From contig JAFIGD010000004.1 of the NCBI GenBank assembly GCA_020831625.1, positions 1 to 64,000 on the forward strand: 64,000 bases of DNA, given 5' to 3'. A model generated the notes under the pieces. The model saw only the letters and a program-made list of their open reading frames with translations. It searched no databases and was not told the origin of the DNA. This document shows, piece after piece, positions 9,129 to 18,466 of this stretch; positions within the stretch are counted from its first letter, which is position 1, and every line of letters starts with the position of its first letter. This stretch comes from Verrucomicrobiota bacterium. GTDB lineage: Bacteria; Verrucomicrobiota; Kiritimatiellia; SS1-B-03-39; UBA6053. The translations under genes and the position numbers were made by a program.

Positions 9129-12100
9129 ATGAATTTCGCATTATCTTCAGATTATTTACGGTTAATGCTTATGATGATTCCAGATTCTTTACAGGTTGTG
9201 TGTGATTTTGTGACCCGTTCTCCCGGAAATCCGGTTGTCAGAACAGGCCTTCGGTCCTTTGTCCGGGCGGCGGCCGTTTTCATGTTGGCGGCATCCTCCT
9301 CGGCGTCTCTCCGCGCCGAAGTTCCCGGGGAGGCCCTGGCGAAGTTCCGCTCCGGGGATTACCGAGCGGTCGAGGACGCGCTTGAGCCGCTGTTTTCCCG
9401 GGAGCCCGTGCCGCTGGAGGCTTTGGAGCTGTCCTATACCGCCGCCCGCCGCGACGGACGGGTGTTCACCGCCGAGCGCAGGGTGCGCGAACTGATTCGG
9501 CGGGAAGGGGAGCGGACTCCCCGCTGGATCTATGAGGGGGCGCTGGTGGCCCGCGACATGGGGTACACGGCCCGTTACTTCGACCGCCTCATGTTTTTCG
9601 CACGTCAGCAGGACGAAAAGACGCCTGAACTGGAGCGGGCCCTGCGGACGCTGTCCCACCGTTCGGTGTTTCCCGACGCGTTCCGGATGTATCGGGAACT
9701 GTACGGTGCGGAACAGGCGCGTTTTGATATCGGGGCTGAAATGCTCGGACGCATTCGTGAAACGGGTCAGGTGATTCCCTATTTGGAACTGGCCGATTCG
9801 TTGATGGGCATGGCGGAGAGCCCCCGGGAAAGCAACCTGGTGATCCAGGAGGTGTTTGACGCGTTGGAAAACCGCATGTTCGGTTTGGAGCGGGACGCGG
9901 TGTATGCGGTGCTGTTCAAGCACAGCATCCACGATCTGCGGGTGATGCGGGAACTGATCCGCCGTCAGGGTATTGATCTGACGCATCTGATGGCATTGCA
10001 GCGGGCGTATGGCCGGCCGTTCCCTTCGGAATTGATTTCCCGGCTTCGGCGTCTGGACCGTGTCCAGCCCGGGGCGGTCCGACTGCCCGCGGCCCGCGAA
10101 TGGATTGAGATGGAGCCGATCTACCGTGAACAGGCGGAGCCGGCGATCTACCGTCTGTATCTGGGCACGGTGCTGGGACAGCCGGAGTATTTTATTGGAG
10201 AGGAGGACCGTCTGGTGTCCGAAGAGACTATGGTGGAGATGCTCCGCCACCTTTATTCCGTATACGACAGCGGTCCGGAGCAATTGCGCTGGCTGGGAAA
10301 TCAGGCTATGCGCTCCTCCCATAACGGAACGCCGCACCGTTTTCTGCCGACAGAGGAAACGCGATCAGAACTGATGCGGGAGTTCCCCATGGCGTTTGAC
10401 GCCGGAACGCTGCGGGAACTGATCAGCGATCATGTCGGTGAGCGGGAGCGGATTGACGCGTATTTGACTTTGACGCGGGACCGGCAGGATGTGCGGCTGA
10501 CGCTGCTCAGTGACTTCGCGCGGCATGAGTATCACGATTTGCTTGAAGAGACCGTCCGCCGGGAGTTTCGTTTGAATCCGACGGGTTTTGACGAGCGGGA
10601 AATCGCGCGTCATTTCTTAAGTGTTTCCGGTGTTCCGATGGAGACCCGGATCCGGGTTCTGGAGGAGGGGGTTCGTTTTTCCGGCAATGCCGGGCGTTTC
10701 CGCAGCCTGGTGGAACGGGGGGACAACCGCGCCCGCAATGAAGAGGAGATGCGGGCGTTTGCGGAATCACTTGCGGAAGTTCCCGAGGCCTCCGATCCGC
10801 TGCTCGCGCTGCTGATCCGGGTGACGACTGACAGCGACCTCCGCGCCGGCAACGAACCGCAACCTGCTTTCACCGCCGCGTTGGAAGAGGCGTTTGATTT
10901 GTACGGCCGGCCTTTTCCCGATGCGTCGGTTTCACCGGAACGGACCCGGTTTATGGGGGAGATTCTGGAATTGTACCGGGTCACCGCCCGCCGCCGCCGC
11001 GAAGGACGCCGCGAATTCGCCCGGGTGGTTTCACCCCGTCTCAGCGCCGAAGCCGATTGGGAAGAACACATCGAATTCTGTATTTTGGACAACAACCGGG
11101 ACGGCAGCGCCTCGCTGTATGTCGCCCGCGCCTACACCAAACGGTTTGACCGGTGGCATGAAGACTTTGATGCCGTTTGGCACGATGAGGAGGATGACGT
11201 CTTCGCCCGGCCCTATTTTGAGCACATGGAGGCGGAGGATGTGATGGTGTACCTGATGCGGAACCGCAACCGCTGGTCGCCGTCGTTTCTGACGGAACAA
11301 CTGGCGGCCGCGCTTGCCCCGCATGATGTTTCCGAGGTCCGGACCAATCTGGCGCATTCGATCCTGGATGTGCTGATTGAAAACGCGGAGGATGCTGTGA
11401 TCCAGAATCTGCCGCTGGACGCGCTGGGCGGTCAGTTTTTAAAACCCGGGGCTTCGGGCGCATACGGAGGAGACCGAAGAATCCGTCTGCAGGTGATGCG
11501 TTTGTTTGTCGCGGCGGGTCGTCAGATGGACGGGGTGGACATGTTGTTGCGCGGCGCGGAATCCGCGAACCCGGTCGCAGCGGTCAATGTGATCCTGGAA
11601 ATCACCGAGGATCAGAATCTGGTTCCGCAGGAGGAGACGGACGCTGAAGACGTGGCGCGGGGGCACCGCCGCTACATGCTGGTGTCACAGGCGGGGCCGC
11701 GATTTGCGGAGATTTCGTCCGATGAGGCCGGAGGGGTCCACATTCCGCGATGGACTTTCGGACACATCAACTGGTTTGAACGGCGGGGGGAGGCGAACCC
11801 GGATGTGGTCGCGAACCTGCATAACGTTGAAGAGGAATTCATTCGAATGCTCAGCGAGGGGGCCCGGACGGACGCCCGGTACCGTGATCTGCACCCGGCG
11901 TTGCGGCGGAGTCTTGAGCAGGCCGTGGAGACCGGGGACCATCCCCGCGCGGTGGCCCTGGTGCTGCTGGCCGGTCGTTTCGGCGATGATGTGCGGTCCG
12001 GACAGGTTGATCAACTGGCGGACATTCTGGAAACCGCGGAGCAGTATGAGCCGCTGCTCCTGCTGACCCGGGTTGTGCGGGACGCGGATCCCTCCGCGAT

Positions 12101-15100
12101 GGCGCAACTGGCCCGGATCCGGAACCGCGCCTCGGCGAATGTGGCCGGTATTTTTCCGGTGGGGGAGGATGATCCCCGTTATCCGCTTTTTGTCGCCGCG
12201 CAGGAGCTGTCTTTGAACAATCCTGAGCAGGCGTGGAATCTGTTGCGTCAAAACCTGGAGGTGTTTTCCGGGGATCCGCTGCAGTTTCCCTCCGAATTTG
12301 TGGCCTGGACGCTGGAGCGGCTGCGGAATGTGCGGGGCGAAGACGACGAATTTCTCAACGCGTCGCTGGATCTCAGTCATGAGGTGATCGCGCGGGGCGA
12401 TGAGCTTCCGGTGGAGACGCGGGCGCGGGTGATGCTGAACCGGGCCGAGATCTTCCGGGATCAGCGGAATTTTGACGCGGCGCGTCTGGAATATCAGGCG
12501 ATCCGCACGCATCCCGAATATCAGCAGACCCCCGCCGGACGGCAGGCCATGTTCCGCGATGTGGATCTGATGATCGCCATGGGCAACACCTCCGCCGCCG
12601 AAAGCATTCTTGAATTTTGGCTGGCCAATCCCGATCCGACGCTGCGGGCCAACGCGCATTACTTCCAGGCGCTGATCGCGTTCCAGGACGGGGATGACGA
12701 CACCACCCGCACTCAGCTCGAGCGGGTGTTCGCGTTGGATTTCACCCATACCGCCGCCCGGCTGCTTCACGGGCGCTGGCGGCTGCGCACCAATTTTGAA
12801 GTGGACAATCCCGAGATTCTGCTGGGCGATTTGCGGGACCGCACGATTCTGCGTCCGGGTCAGCCGCTGCGGATCACGGTTCAGGATCCCAATCTCGCGG
12901 TTGTGGGCGGCGGCGGGTCGATCCCGGTGATTGTGCGCACCAGCGAAGGCGGCGATCTGGAGCGTCTGAGTCTGTTTCCCTCCACGCGCGATCCGCGTTT
13001 GTTCCGGGGAGTGTTGGACACGGTGCTGGGCGCGGCGGTGCCGGGCAACCGGGTGCTGGAGGTGAACGGGCTGGATGTGATTTCCTTTGAATTGGATCCG
13101 GAATTCCTGGCGGCCAGGGGCATGGAGCCCGGCGAACCCCGGACCCTGCGGATTGTGGATGACGCGGTGCTGATGGTCAGCGCCGGCGAACTGCTGACCG
13201 AGGCCGAGCAGCAGGCCCTGGAAATTCAACAGCAGATGAGCGGCAGCCGGGAAAGCTTTCCCGAGGCCGGCGGCGCGGTGCGGCCCGGCAATCCTGTCTA
13301 TGTGATGGTGCGGGACCGGGACCAAAGCCGGGGCGGTGAGGGGGGCTCTGTCCGGGTGACCGCGGAGACCCGCAGCGGCGACCGGATTCCGTCGGTGATC
13401 CTGCGGGAAACCGGTCCGTACACCGGAGTTTTCCGGGGTGAAATTCCCACCGCGCTTCCGCCGCCGCACGCGACGGCCTCGGACAGCGCGGACGGAACGC
13501 TTCCCGGAAACACCATCAATGTGAACCGTCCCGGGCCCTGGCGGAGCCGGACGGACGGAGAGCAGGGCAAATGGCTGGCCGTGGACACGATGAACAGTCA
13601 TTCGATCCGTCAGGTGGATTTGATCACTCCGGACGCGGACAGTATTTCGGAGATCCGGCTTGTGGGCCGTTTGTCGGGCGACTGGATTCGTCTGGGGTCC
13701 CTGCCCGGGCGGGATCTTCCCGGAGGCGGGGTCGAGTTGCGGACCACGGACCGCAATTTGTCCTCCCTGTTTGAATACCGCAGTCATTTCTCGCAAACGG
13801 GTGACACGCCCGCTTCCCTGGAAACCTTCCGGTATGAAGTGGAGTCCCGCTTCCGCCGGATTCATATGCGCGGCGCGTTTTATCTGTCCGACGCGCTGAG
13901 CACACGGCTCTTTTTCGATCCGTTGGAACCGGATGAAAACAACGCGATGCGCGACGCTTATGTTCGGGTGTTGGTGAACGGTGAAGTGATCGCGCAGGGC
14001 CGCGGATCGGATTTCCGGGGCGGCGAGGGCATTCCGCTCTCGCTGGCCGAAGGCGGCCACTTTCTGGAGATTTTCGGTTATATCCGTTTTGAACGGGACG
14101 GATTCCAACTGGCGATGGAAATGCCGGACGGGCAGGTGGCACCGTTCCCGTCGGAGTGGATGTCGGTCGCCGACAACCCCGAACTCGAGCGTTTCCTGAG
14201 CGACCGGGCGGAGATCACCCGGAGCGGTGAGGGATTCCGGGCGCGGTTCAACGAACCCGAGCGGCTTCGCGCCCTGCGGTGGGAATTTGTCCGCTACACC
14301 GGCGAGGCTGTCACTGTTGAAGAGATGCGGGTGGAAAACGCCGACGGGGAGGTTATTCTTCCCGGCGAGACCGATTTCACCGACGCGCTCGACAACGATG
14401 TGCTTGAGATTGCGCCCGGCGACCGCATCACCGTTTCCTACACCGATCAGCACACGGTCAGCGGGCAGACCCGTCTGCTGTCCCGCGAACTGAACTCCCG
14501 GTTCACCAACGGAAGCATCGGATTTTATTTTGAGCAGATCACCGCTTCGGCGCAGGGTATGCAGAGCCAACTCCAGCGGGCGTACCGGTTCCGTCCCGGG
14601 GATGATTTCCTGGTGGTGGTGCGGGACGCGGATGAGGATGTGAGTCCGCAGGCCGACACCCTTGAGGTGACGATCCGCACGCGGAGCGGGGAGACCCTGA
14701 CGGTCACCGCGGTGGAACAGGGGGATCCCGATGCGGGCGGCGTGCATTCCGGCCGTTTTGTGGCTCTGGTCCGCACCCGTCTGGACGGGGAAACCGGCGG
14801 GGACACGCTGAGCGTGCGTCCGGGTGACCGAATCACGGCCTCCTATCTCGACCGTGAAAACACCAATCCCGGGGTTCCGGTGGAACGGGAGGCGGCGCTC
14901 GACAGTGTGCACGCCGGTGAACCGCAGGTGACATTTTTCCACACCTGGCTGGAGCGCCGGGAGGATACCGGGGCGGATGCCGCGCGCAGACTGGCGCAGA
15001 TCCGGGCCCGTCCCGGCAATCAGCATGTGGGGGCCCTGTATACCTGGGACCGTTTCGCCATGCCCATGGCTCCGGATGACGCGACGGCGGATCCGGTGAC

Positions 15101-16865
15101 CGTTAATGTGGACACGCCGTTTCCTCTGGAGGTCTACCATCCCTCGGCGGCGCTGCATCAGGGAAGCCGTCTGCTCCTCATCGCGGCGGCGGAATCCGAG
15201 ATTGATGCCGCGCGGCGTGAAGGACGTGAACCGGCGGTGCTGCAGCGGCATCTGACGCTTGGACGGGCCCGGTCGGGCTTTTCCATGCAGTCCAATCCAC
15301 GGGTTGAAGCTCCGCAGGCGGACATGATTCTCCCGAACGCCCACTTCAGCGGCGTGTTGAATTTCGAGCTGGGCGCGGCCTCCGACCGGGGGGGGCGTGT
15401 CGACGGCGACACCGCCACGCTGTTTGTTCAGGGCAACGACCGGGTGCAGCTCCGCATTGTGGATGAATCCCGCAACACAGTGTACCGCGGCAATCTGGAA
15501 CTGTCCTCGGAAGCCTCGCTGGCTCTGCTCGACAGTTCTTTTCAGGCGGAGCGGACGCAGGCGCATCTGGGCGAGCGGTTTTTTGTTCAGGTGATCGACC
15601 GCAAACAGGACCGGACTCCCGGACGGGACCGCGTTTCCGTCGCCGTGGAGGCGGAGCTTTCCGGCGAACAGGTAGAGCTGGTTCTGGAGGAAACCCTGCC
15701 GAATTCGGGGGTGTTCACCGGTGTGATTCTGCCGGAATTCAAGCGACCGGAAGGCGCGGAGGCGGGGAACGGGGAGGAAACGCTTGATCCGTCGCTGATG
15801 GGCCTTCAGCGGATCGGGGTCGCTTTCGGGGATACCCTGCGGTTCCGGTATGCCGATGAGGGCGGCCTTCCGCACCGTCCCGCCCGCACTCACGAGGCCG
15901 CCGGCACAATTTTCGAAGGCTCCGACGGAACCCTGTGGGCTTTTACCAAACAGTTTGACGATCCCGAAATGGCGGTTCGCGTGCAGTTCCGTCTGGCCGA
16001 GAGCCTGTTTGAGATGGCGAAAGATTATCGGCGGCTTGATCGACGGGACCGTTCCGCGGAGGTGATTGAGGAGGGGCGCAGAATTCTGGAAGAGGTGTTG
16101 ATGCAGAATCCGGAAACGTCGCTGGCGGTTGAGGGGGAATATCTGCTGGCGCATCTGTATCAAGAGTTCGGCAACGAATCGGAAAAAGACGATCCTGAAG
16201 CGGCGCGGGAATATTTCCAGGAGGCGCTTTCCCGGTTTTCGGTGTTGCTGAGCAATCACCCCGACAGTGAATTCGCTCCCCGGGCCCAGTTCCAAAAGGC
16301 GCTGGCTCTGGAGAAACTGGGCGATTTCGCCGCCGCCGGGGAGGAGTATGTTAAATTGACGTACATCTATCCGGAATCGCCGCTGGTGGGGGACGCCTCG
16401 ATTCGGCTGGCCACGCATTATTTCCGGCACGAACAGCGCTTTGACATCGCCGGGCGGATTTTCTCGAATTTCGCGGAGCGTTTTCCGACGCATCCCATGG
16501 CCGCGCGGGCGATGTTCATGAGCGCCCAGTCGCACATGAAACAGGCGGAGGTGTGGGAAAACGAACTGCGCGCCGAAGGGCTGTCGGAGCGGCAGGTGAA
16601 AACCGCGCCGGTGTTGGATGAGTACGCGCTGGCGGTGGCCAGTTTTCAGCGGTTGATTGAGGACGGCAGCGGCGCGGTGGAGGCGGATCTGCGCGCCCAG
16701 GCGATGTACTGGGCCGGGGATGCCAGTCTGCGGGGGCTGGATTATGCCAACGCGTATATCTTCCTGCGCCGGACCGTTTTTGAGTATCCGGAGTCCGAAT
16801 GGGCCCGGCGGGCCCGGGGGCTTCTGCTGCAGCAGGCGGACCTGTTTGAGGGGCTGGACTCATGA
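9129..16865 (+). CDS. Giant secreted TPR/beta-module protein
   Basis: A 2578-aa protein opening the TPR-Exb operon. ATG 9129 is chosen because GGGAGGAAAG lies 7 bases upstream; an in-frame start at 9084 lacks a comparable site. A hydrophobic segment ending near SASLRAE (about residues 45-65) looks like an export signal with a long n-region. About residues 65-1230 are helical and TPR/solenoid-like. Residues about 1240-2250 hold several copies of a beta-rich module: a PGD/PGN-type opening with alternating hydrophobic residues, then D-x-D, then SGVF-TG, and an ending resembling GDRITVSYTD. A PA14-like or lectin-like stretch may lie near 1480-1760. The last ~300 residues return to clear TPRs. The next gene starts in its stop codon (ATGA). 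Probably periplasmic or outer-membrane scaffold; function unknown. Confidence 0.8.
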   Translation: MNFALSSDYLRLMLMMIPDSLQVVCDFVTRSPGNPVVRTGLRSFVRAAAVFMLAASSSASLRAEVPGEALAKFRSGDYRAVEDALEPLFSREPVPLEALELSYTAARRDGRVFTAERRVRELIRREGERTPRWIYEGALVARDMGYTARYFDRLMFFARQQDEKTPELERALRTLSHRSVFPDAFRMYRELYGAEQARFDIGAEMLGRIRETGQVIPYLELADSLMGMAESPRESNLVIQEVFDALENRMFGLERDAVYAVLFKHSIHDLRVMRELIRRQGIDLTHLMALQRAYGRPFPSELISRLRRLDRVQPGAVRLPAAREWIEMEPIYREQAEPAIYRLYLGTVLGQPEYFIGEEDRLVSEETMVEMLRHLYSVYDSGPEQLRWLGNQAMRSSHNGTPHRFLPTEETRSELMREFPMAFDAGTLRELISDHVGERERIDAYLTLTRDRQDVRLTLLSDFARHEYHDLLEETVRREFRLNPTGFDEREIARHFLSVSGVPMETRIRVLEEGVRFSGNAGRFRSLVERGDNRARNEEEMRAFAESLAEVPEASDPLLALLIRVTTDSDLRAGNEPQPAFTAALEEAFDLYGRPFPDASVSPERTRFMGEILELYRVTARRRREGRREFARVVSPRLSAEADWEEHIEFCILDNNRDGSASLYVARAYTKRFDRWHEDFDAVWHDEEDDVFARPYFEHMEAEDVMVYLMRNRNRWSPSFLTEQLAAALAPHDVSEVRTNLAHSILDVLIENAEDAVIQNLPLDALGGQFLKPGASGAYGGDRRIRLQVMRLFVAAGRQMDGVDMLLRGAESANPVAAVNVILEITEDQNLVPQEETDAEDVARGHRRYMLVSQAGPRFAEISSDEAGGVHIPRWTFGHINWFERRGEANPDVVANLHNVEEEFIRMLSEGARTDARYRDLHPALRRSLEQAVETGDHPRAVALVLLAGRFGDDVRSGQVDQLADILETAEQYEPLLLLTRVVRDADPSAMAQLARIRNRASANVAGIFPVGEDDPRYPLFVAAQELSLNNPEQAWNLLRQNLEVFSGDPLQFPSEFVAWTLERLRNVRGEDDEFLNASLDLSHEVIARGDELPVETRARVMLNRAEIFRDQRNFDAARLEYQAIRTHPEYQQTPAGRQAMFRDVDLMIAMGNTSAAESILEFWLANPDPTLRANAHYFQALIAFQDGDDDTTRTQLERVFALDFTHTAARLLHGRWRLRTNFEVDNPEILLGDLRDRTILRPGQPLRITVQDPNLAVVGGGGSIPVIVRTSEGGDLERLSLFPSTRDPRLFRGVLDTVLGAAVPGNRVLEVNGLDVISFELDPEFLAARGMEPGEPRTLRIVDDAVLMVSAGELLTEAEQQALEIQQQMSGSRESFPEAGGAVRPGNPVYVMVRDRDQSRGGEGGSVRVTAETRSGDRIPSVILRETGPYTGVFRGEIPTALPPPHATASDSADGTLPGNTINVNRPGPWRSRTDGEQGKWLAVDTMNSHSIRQVDLITPDADSISEIRLVGRLSGDWIRLGSLPGRDLPGGGVELRTTDRNLSSLFEYRSHFSQTGDTPASLETFRYEVESRFRRIHMRGAFYLSDALSTRLFFDPLEPDENNAMRDAYVRVLVNGEVIAQGRGSDFRGGEGIPLSLAEGGHFLEIFGYIRFERDGFQLAMEMPDGQVAPFPSEWMSVADNPELERFLSDRAEITRSGEGFRARFNEPERLRALRWEFVRYTGEAVTVEEMRVENADGEVILPGETDFTDALDNDVLEIAPGDRITVSYTDQHTVSGQTRLLSRELNSRFTNGSIGFYFEQITASAQGMQSQLQRAYRFRPGDDFLVVVRDADEDVSPQADTLEVTIRTRSGETLTVTAVEQGDPDAGGVHSGRFVALVRTRLDGETGGDTLSVRPGDRITASYLDRENTNPGVPVEREAALDSVHAGEPQVTFFHTWLERREDTGADAARRLAQIRARPGNQHVGALYTWDRFAMPMAPDDATADPVTVNVDTPFPLEVYHPSAALHQGSRLLLIAAAESEIDAARREGREPAVLQRHLTLGRARSGFSMQSNPRVEAPQADMILPNAHFSGVLNFELGAASDRGGRVDGDTATLFVQGNDRVQLRIVDESRNTVYRGNLELSSEASLALLDSSFQAERTQAHLGERFFVQVIDRKQDRTPGRDRVSVAVEAELSGEQVELVLEETLPNSGVFTGVILPEFKRPEGAEAGNGEETLDPSLMGLQRIGVAFGDTLRFRYADEGGLPHRPARTHEAAGTIFEGSDGTLWAFTKQFDDPEMAVRVQFRLAESLFEMAKDYRRLDRRDRSAEVIEEGRRILEEVLMQNPETSLAVEGEYLLAHLYQEFGNESEKDDPEAAREYFQEALSRFSVLLSNHPDSEFAPRAQFQKALALEKLGDFAAAGEEYVKLTYIYPESPLVGDASIRLATHYFRHEQRFDIAGRIFSNFAERFPTHPMAARAMFMSAQSHMKQAEVWENELRAEGLSERQVKTAPVLDEYALAVASFQRLIEDGSGAVEADLRAQAMYWAGDASLRGLDYANAYIFLRRTVFEYPESEWARRARGLLLQQADLFEGLDS

Positions 16866-18466
16866 AGTGGTTTTTGACCGCGGTATTGGCGTGTTTGATG
16901 TGGACGTCCGCACCGGCGGAGTGGTCGTATGTTATGCCGGTCCCGTTGTATCAGACGATGAGTCTGGCGCAGCGTGCCGCGCTGGACCGGGCACTGGAGA
17001 TGACCAACCGGGGCGGGGAGGGGCGTAACCGGAGCGAACAGCAGATCCATCAGAACGCCGCCAACGAATGGGAGCGCTTCCGCGCCCAGCACGGTGATCA
17101 GGTGGACCCGGAAATCTTCGCCTACACGTTTCTGATGCAGGCCTTAAGTCAACGCGGGGCGCATGACCGGCACACGGCGGTCCGCACCTTCACCGAGGTT
17201 CTGGATTTCTTTCCCGAGGAGGTCTGGCTGGCGGCGCCGACGCTGTATTTCAGAGCCCGGACGCATTTTGATATCGGGGATGACCGCAGAGGCTTCTCCG
17301 ATTTACGGGATTTGATTGAGCATGAGCAGTATCAGGAGCATGTGCTGGCCGCCGACGCGATGAACCGGATTGCGGCGAATCACTGGGAAAACGCGCGGTC
17401 GGCTGAGGCGGTCGGTTTGTGGAGCCGGGTGGCGGAGACCTTTGCGGAACAGGACCGGAGCGCCGGCCGCGAGGCTGAAAACCGGCTGCAGGACTGGGCG
17501 CTGGTTCAGGGGGCGTTTGACGAGGCCCTGGATTTGCAGCGGGAGCGGGAGAACCGCGGGCCGGAGGCGCGGCGGGATTCCCAGGCGGTTTTGCGGGTTT
17601 TTGAAGAGGGTGTCCGCGAAATGCACCGGCGTTATCCGGGATGGTATTTTCACCGCATGCATGAGGAGGAGGCCGGCAACGTCTTGCGGGACGAACGGCG
17701 GACCGCCCTTTACGCATGGTTTCTCGGGCGGCAGTCTGAATTTTTCGAGGCGGAGCGGCTTTGGGATTTTCTGCTGGCCCGGTTTGATTACGAGGCCCGC
17801 TTTCAACCGGAGTCGCTGGATGATCTGTTAACGGAACTGTCCGCTTATCTTCGGTCACACGAGAGTGATTCCGACCGCCAAAAGCGTTATGCGGACGATC
17901 TGATCGGGCGGCTGGCCTCCCGGGATCTGTGGGATTCCGCGTATTCTCTGCTGGTTTTTTTCCGCGATCCCGCCGAACGGTTGTGGAAAGAATTCGCGAT
18001 CAGCGAGCGCCGCCGCACACATGAGCACAGTCTGGATGTGCTGGTCCGCATCGACGCGCTCGAGGACCCGGAGATGAGCCGCCGCGCGCTCCGGGAGCGG
18101 GCCGGGCTTCTGCATCAGCGGCTCAACCGCTATGAGGAGGCGATTGAACTGTATTATCAAATCAACGATCCGCCCGACACCCTCTGGCGCATTGTCGATT
18201 GCCACCGCCGCGCCGAACAGCGCGAAGAGGCCCGGCGGGTGTTGACCGAAATCGCGAGTATTTTCCCCGATCAGGCCGCGCGCGCGGTGTTCACGCAGGC
18301 GGAACATCACCGCGCGGACGGCGAAGAGGACGCGGCGGTCACGTTGTATTTGCGGGTGTTGCGGCATCCGGAGTGGACGCGGACGCAGGAGGCCTCGCGT
18401 TCGCACGACCGCCTGGAGGCGATGGGACACGACACGGCGGGAGGGGTGATTCATGATGTGCATTAA
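16862..18466 (+). CDS. Secreted TPR-like helical protein
   Basis: A 534-aa protein with a clear N-terminal signal peptide (MKWFLTAVLACLMWTSAPAEW). The rest is predicted helical, rich in Arg, Glu, Ala and aromatics spaced like tetratricopeptide or Sel1-type solenoids, for example RLNRYEEAIELYYQI and REEARRVLTEIASIFP near the C-terminus. The start is fixed by the ATGA overlap with the giant TPR gene, implying translational coupling. No enzymatic motif is visible. In context it is one of three exported solenoid proteins preceding an ExbB/ExbD motor, so a periplasmic scaffold or adaptor is the best guess. Confidence 0.75.
   Translation: MKWFLTAVLACLMWTSAPAEWSYVMPVPLYQTMSLAQRAALDRALEMTNRGGEGRNRSEQQIHQNAANEWERFRAQHGDQVDPEIFAYTFLMQALSQRGAHDRHTAVRTFTEVLDFFPEEVWLAAPTLYFRARTHFDIGDDRRGFSDLRDLIEHEQYQEHVLAADAMNRIAANHWENARSAEAVGLWSRVAETFAEQDRSAGREAENRLQDWALVQGAFDEALDLQRERENRGPEARRDSQAVLRVFEEGVREMHRRYPGWYFHRMHEEEAGNVLRDERRTALYAWFLGRQSEFFEAERLWDFLLARFDYEARFQPESLDDLLTELSAYLRSHESDSDRQKRYADDLIGRLASRDLWDSAYSLLVFFRDPAERLWKEFAISERRRTHEHSLDVLVRIDALEDPEMSRRALRERAGLLHQRLNRYEEAIELYYQINDPPDTLWRIVDCHRRAEQREEARRVLTEIASIFPDQAARAVFTQAEHHRADGEEDAAVTLYLRVLRHPEWTRTQEASRSHDRLEAMGHDTAGGVIHDVH

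Noticed and set aside
11685-16535. 1616-codon open frame antisense to the giant TPR gene
   Set aside because: It mirrors the sense gene's biased codon use: composition is rich in His, Arg, Gln and Pro with no domain pattern. The sense strand has a signal, TPRs and operon overlaps.
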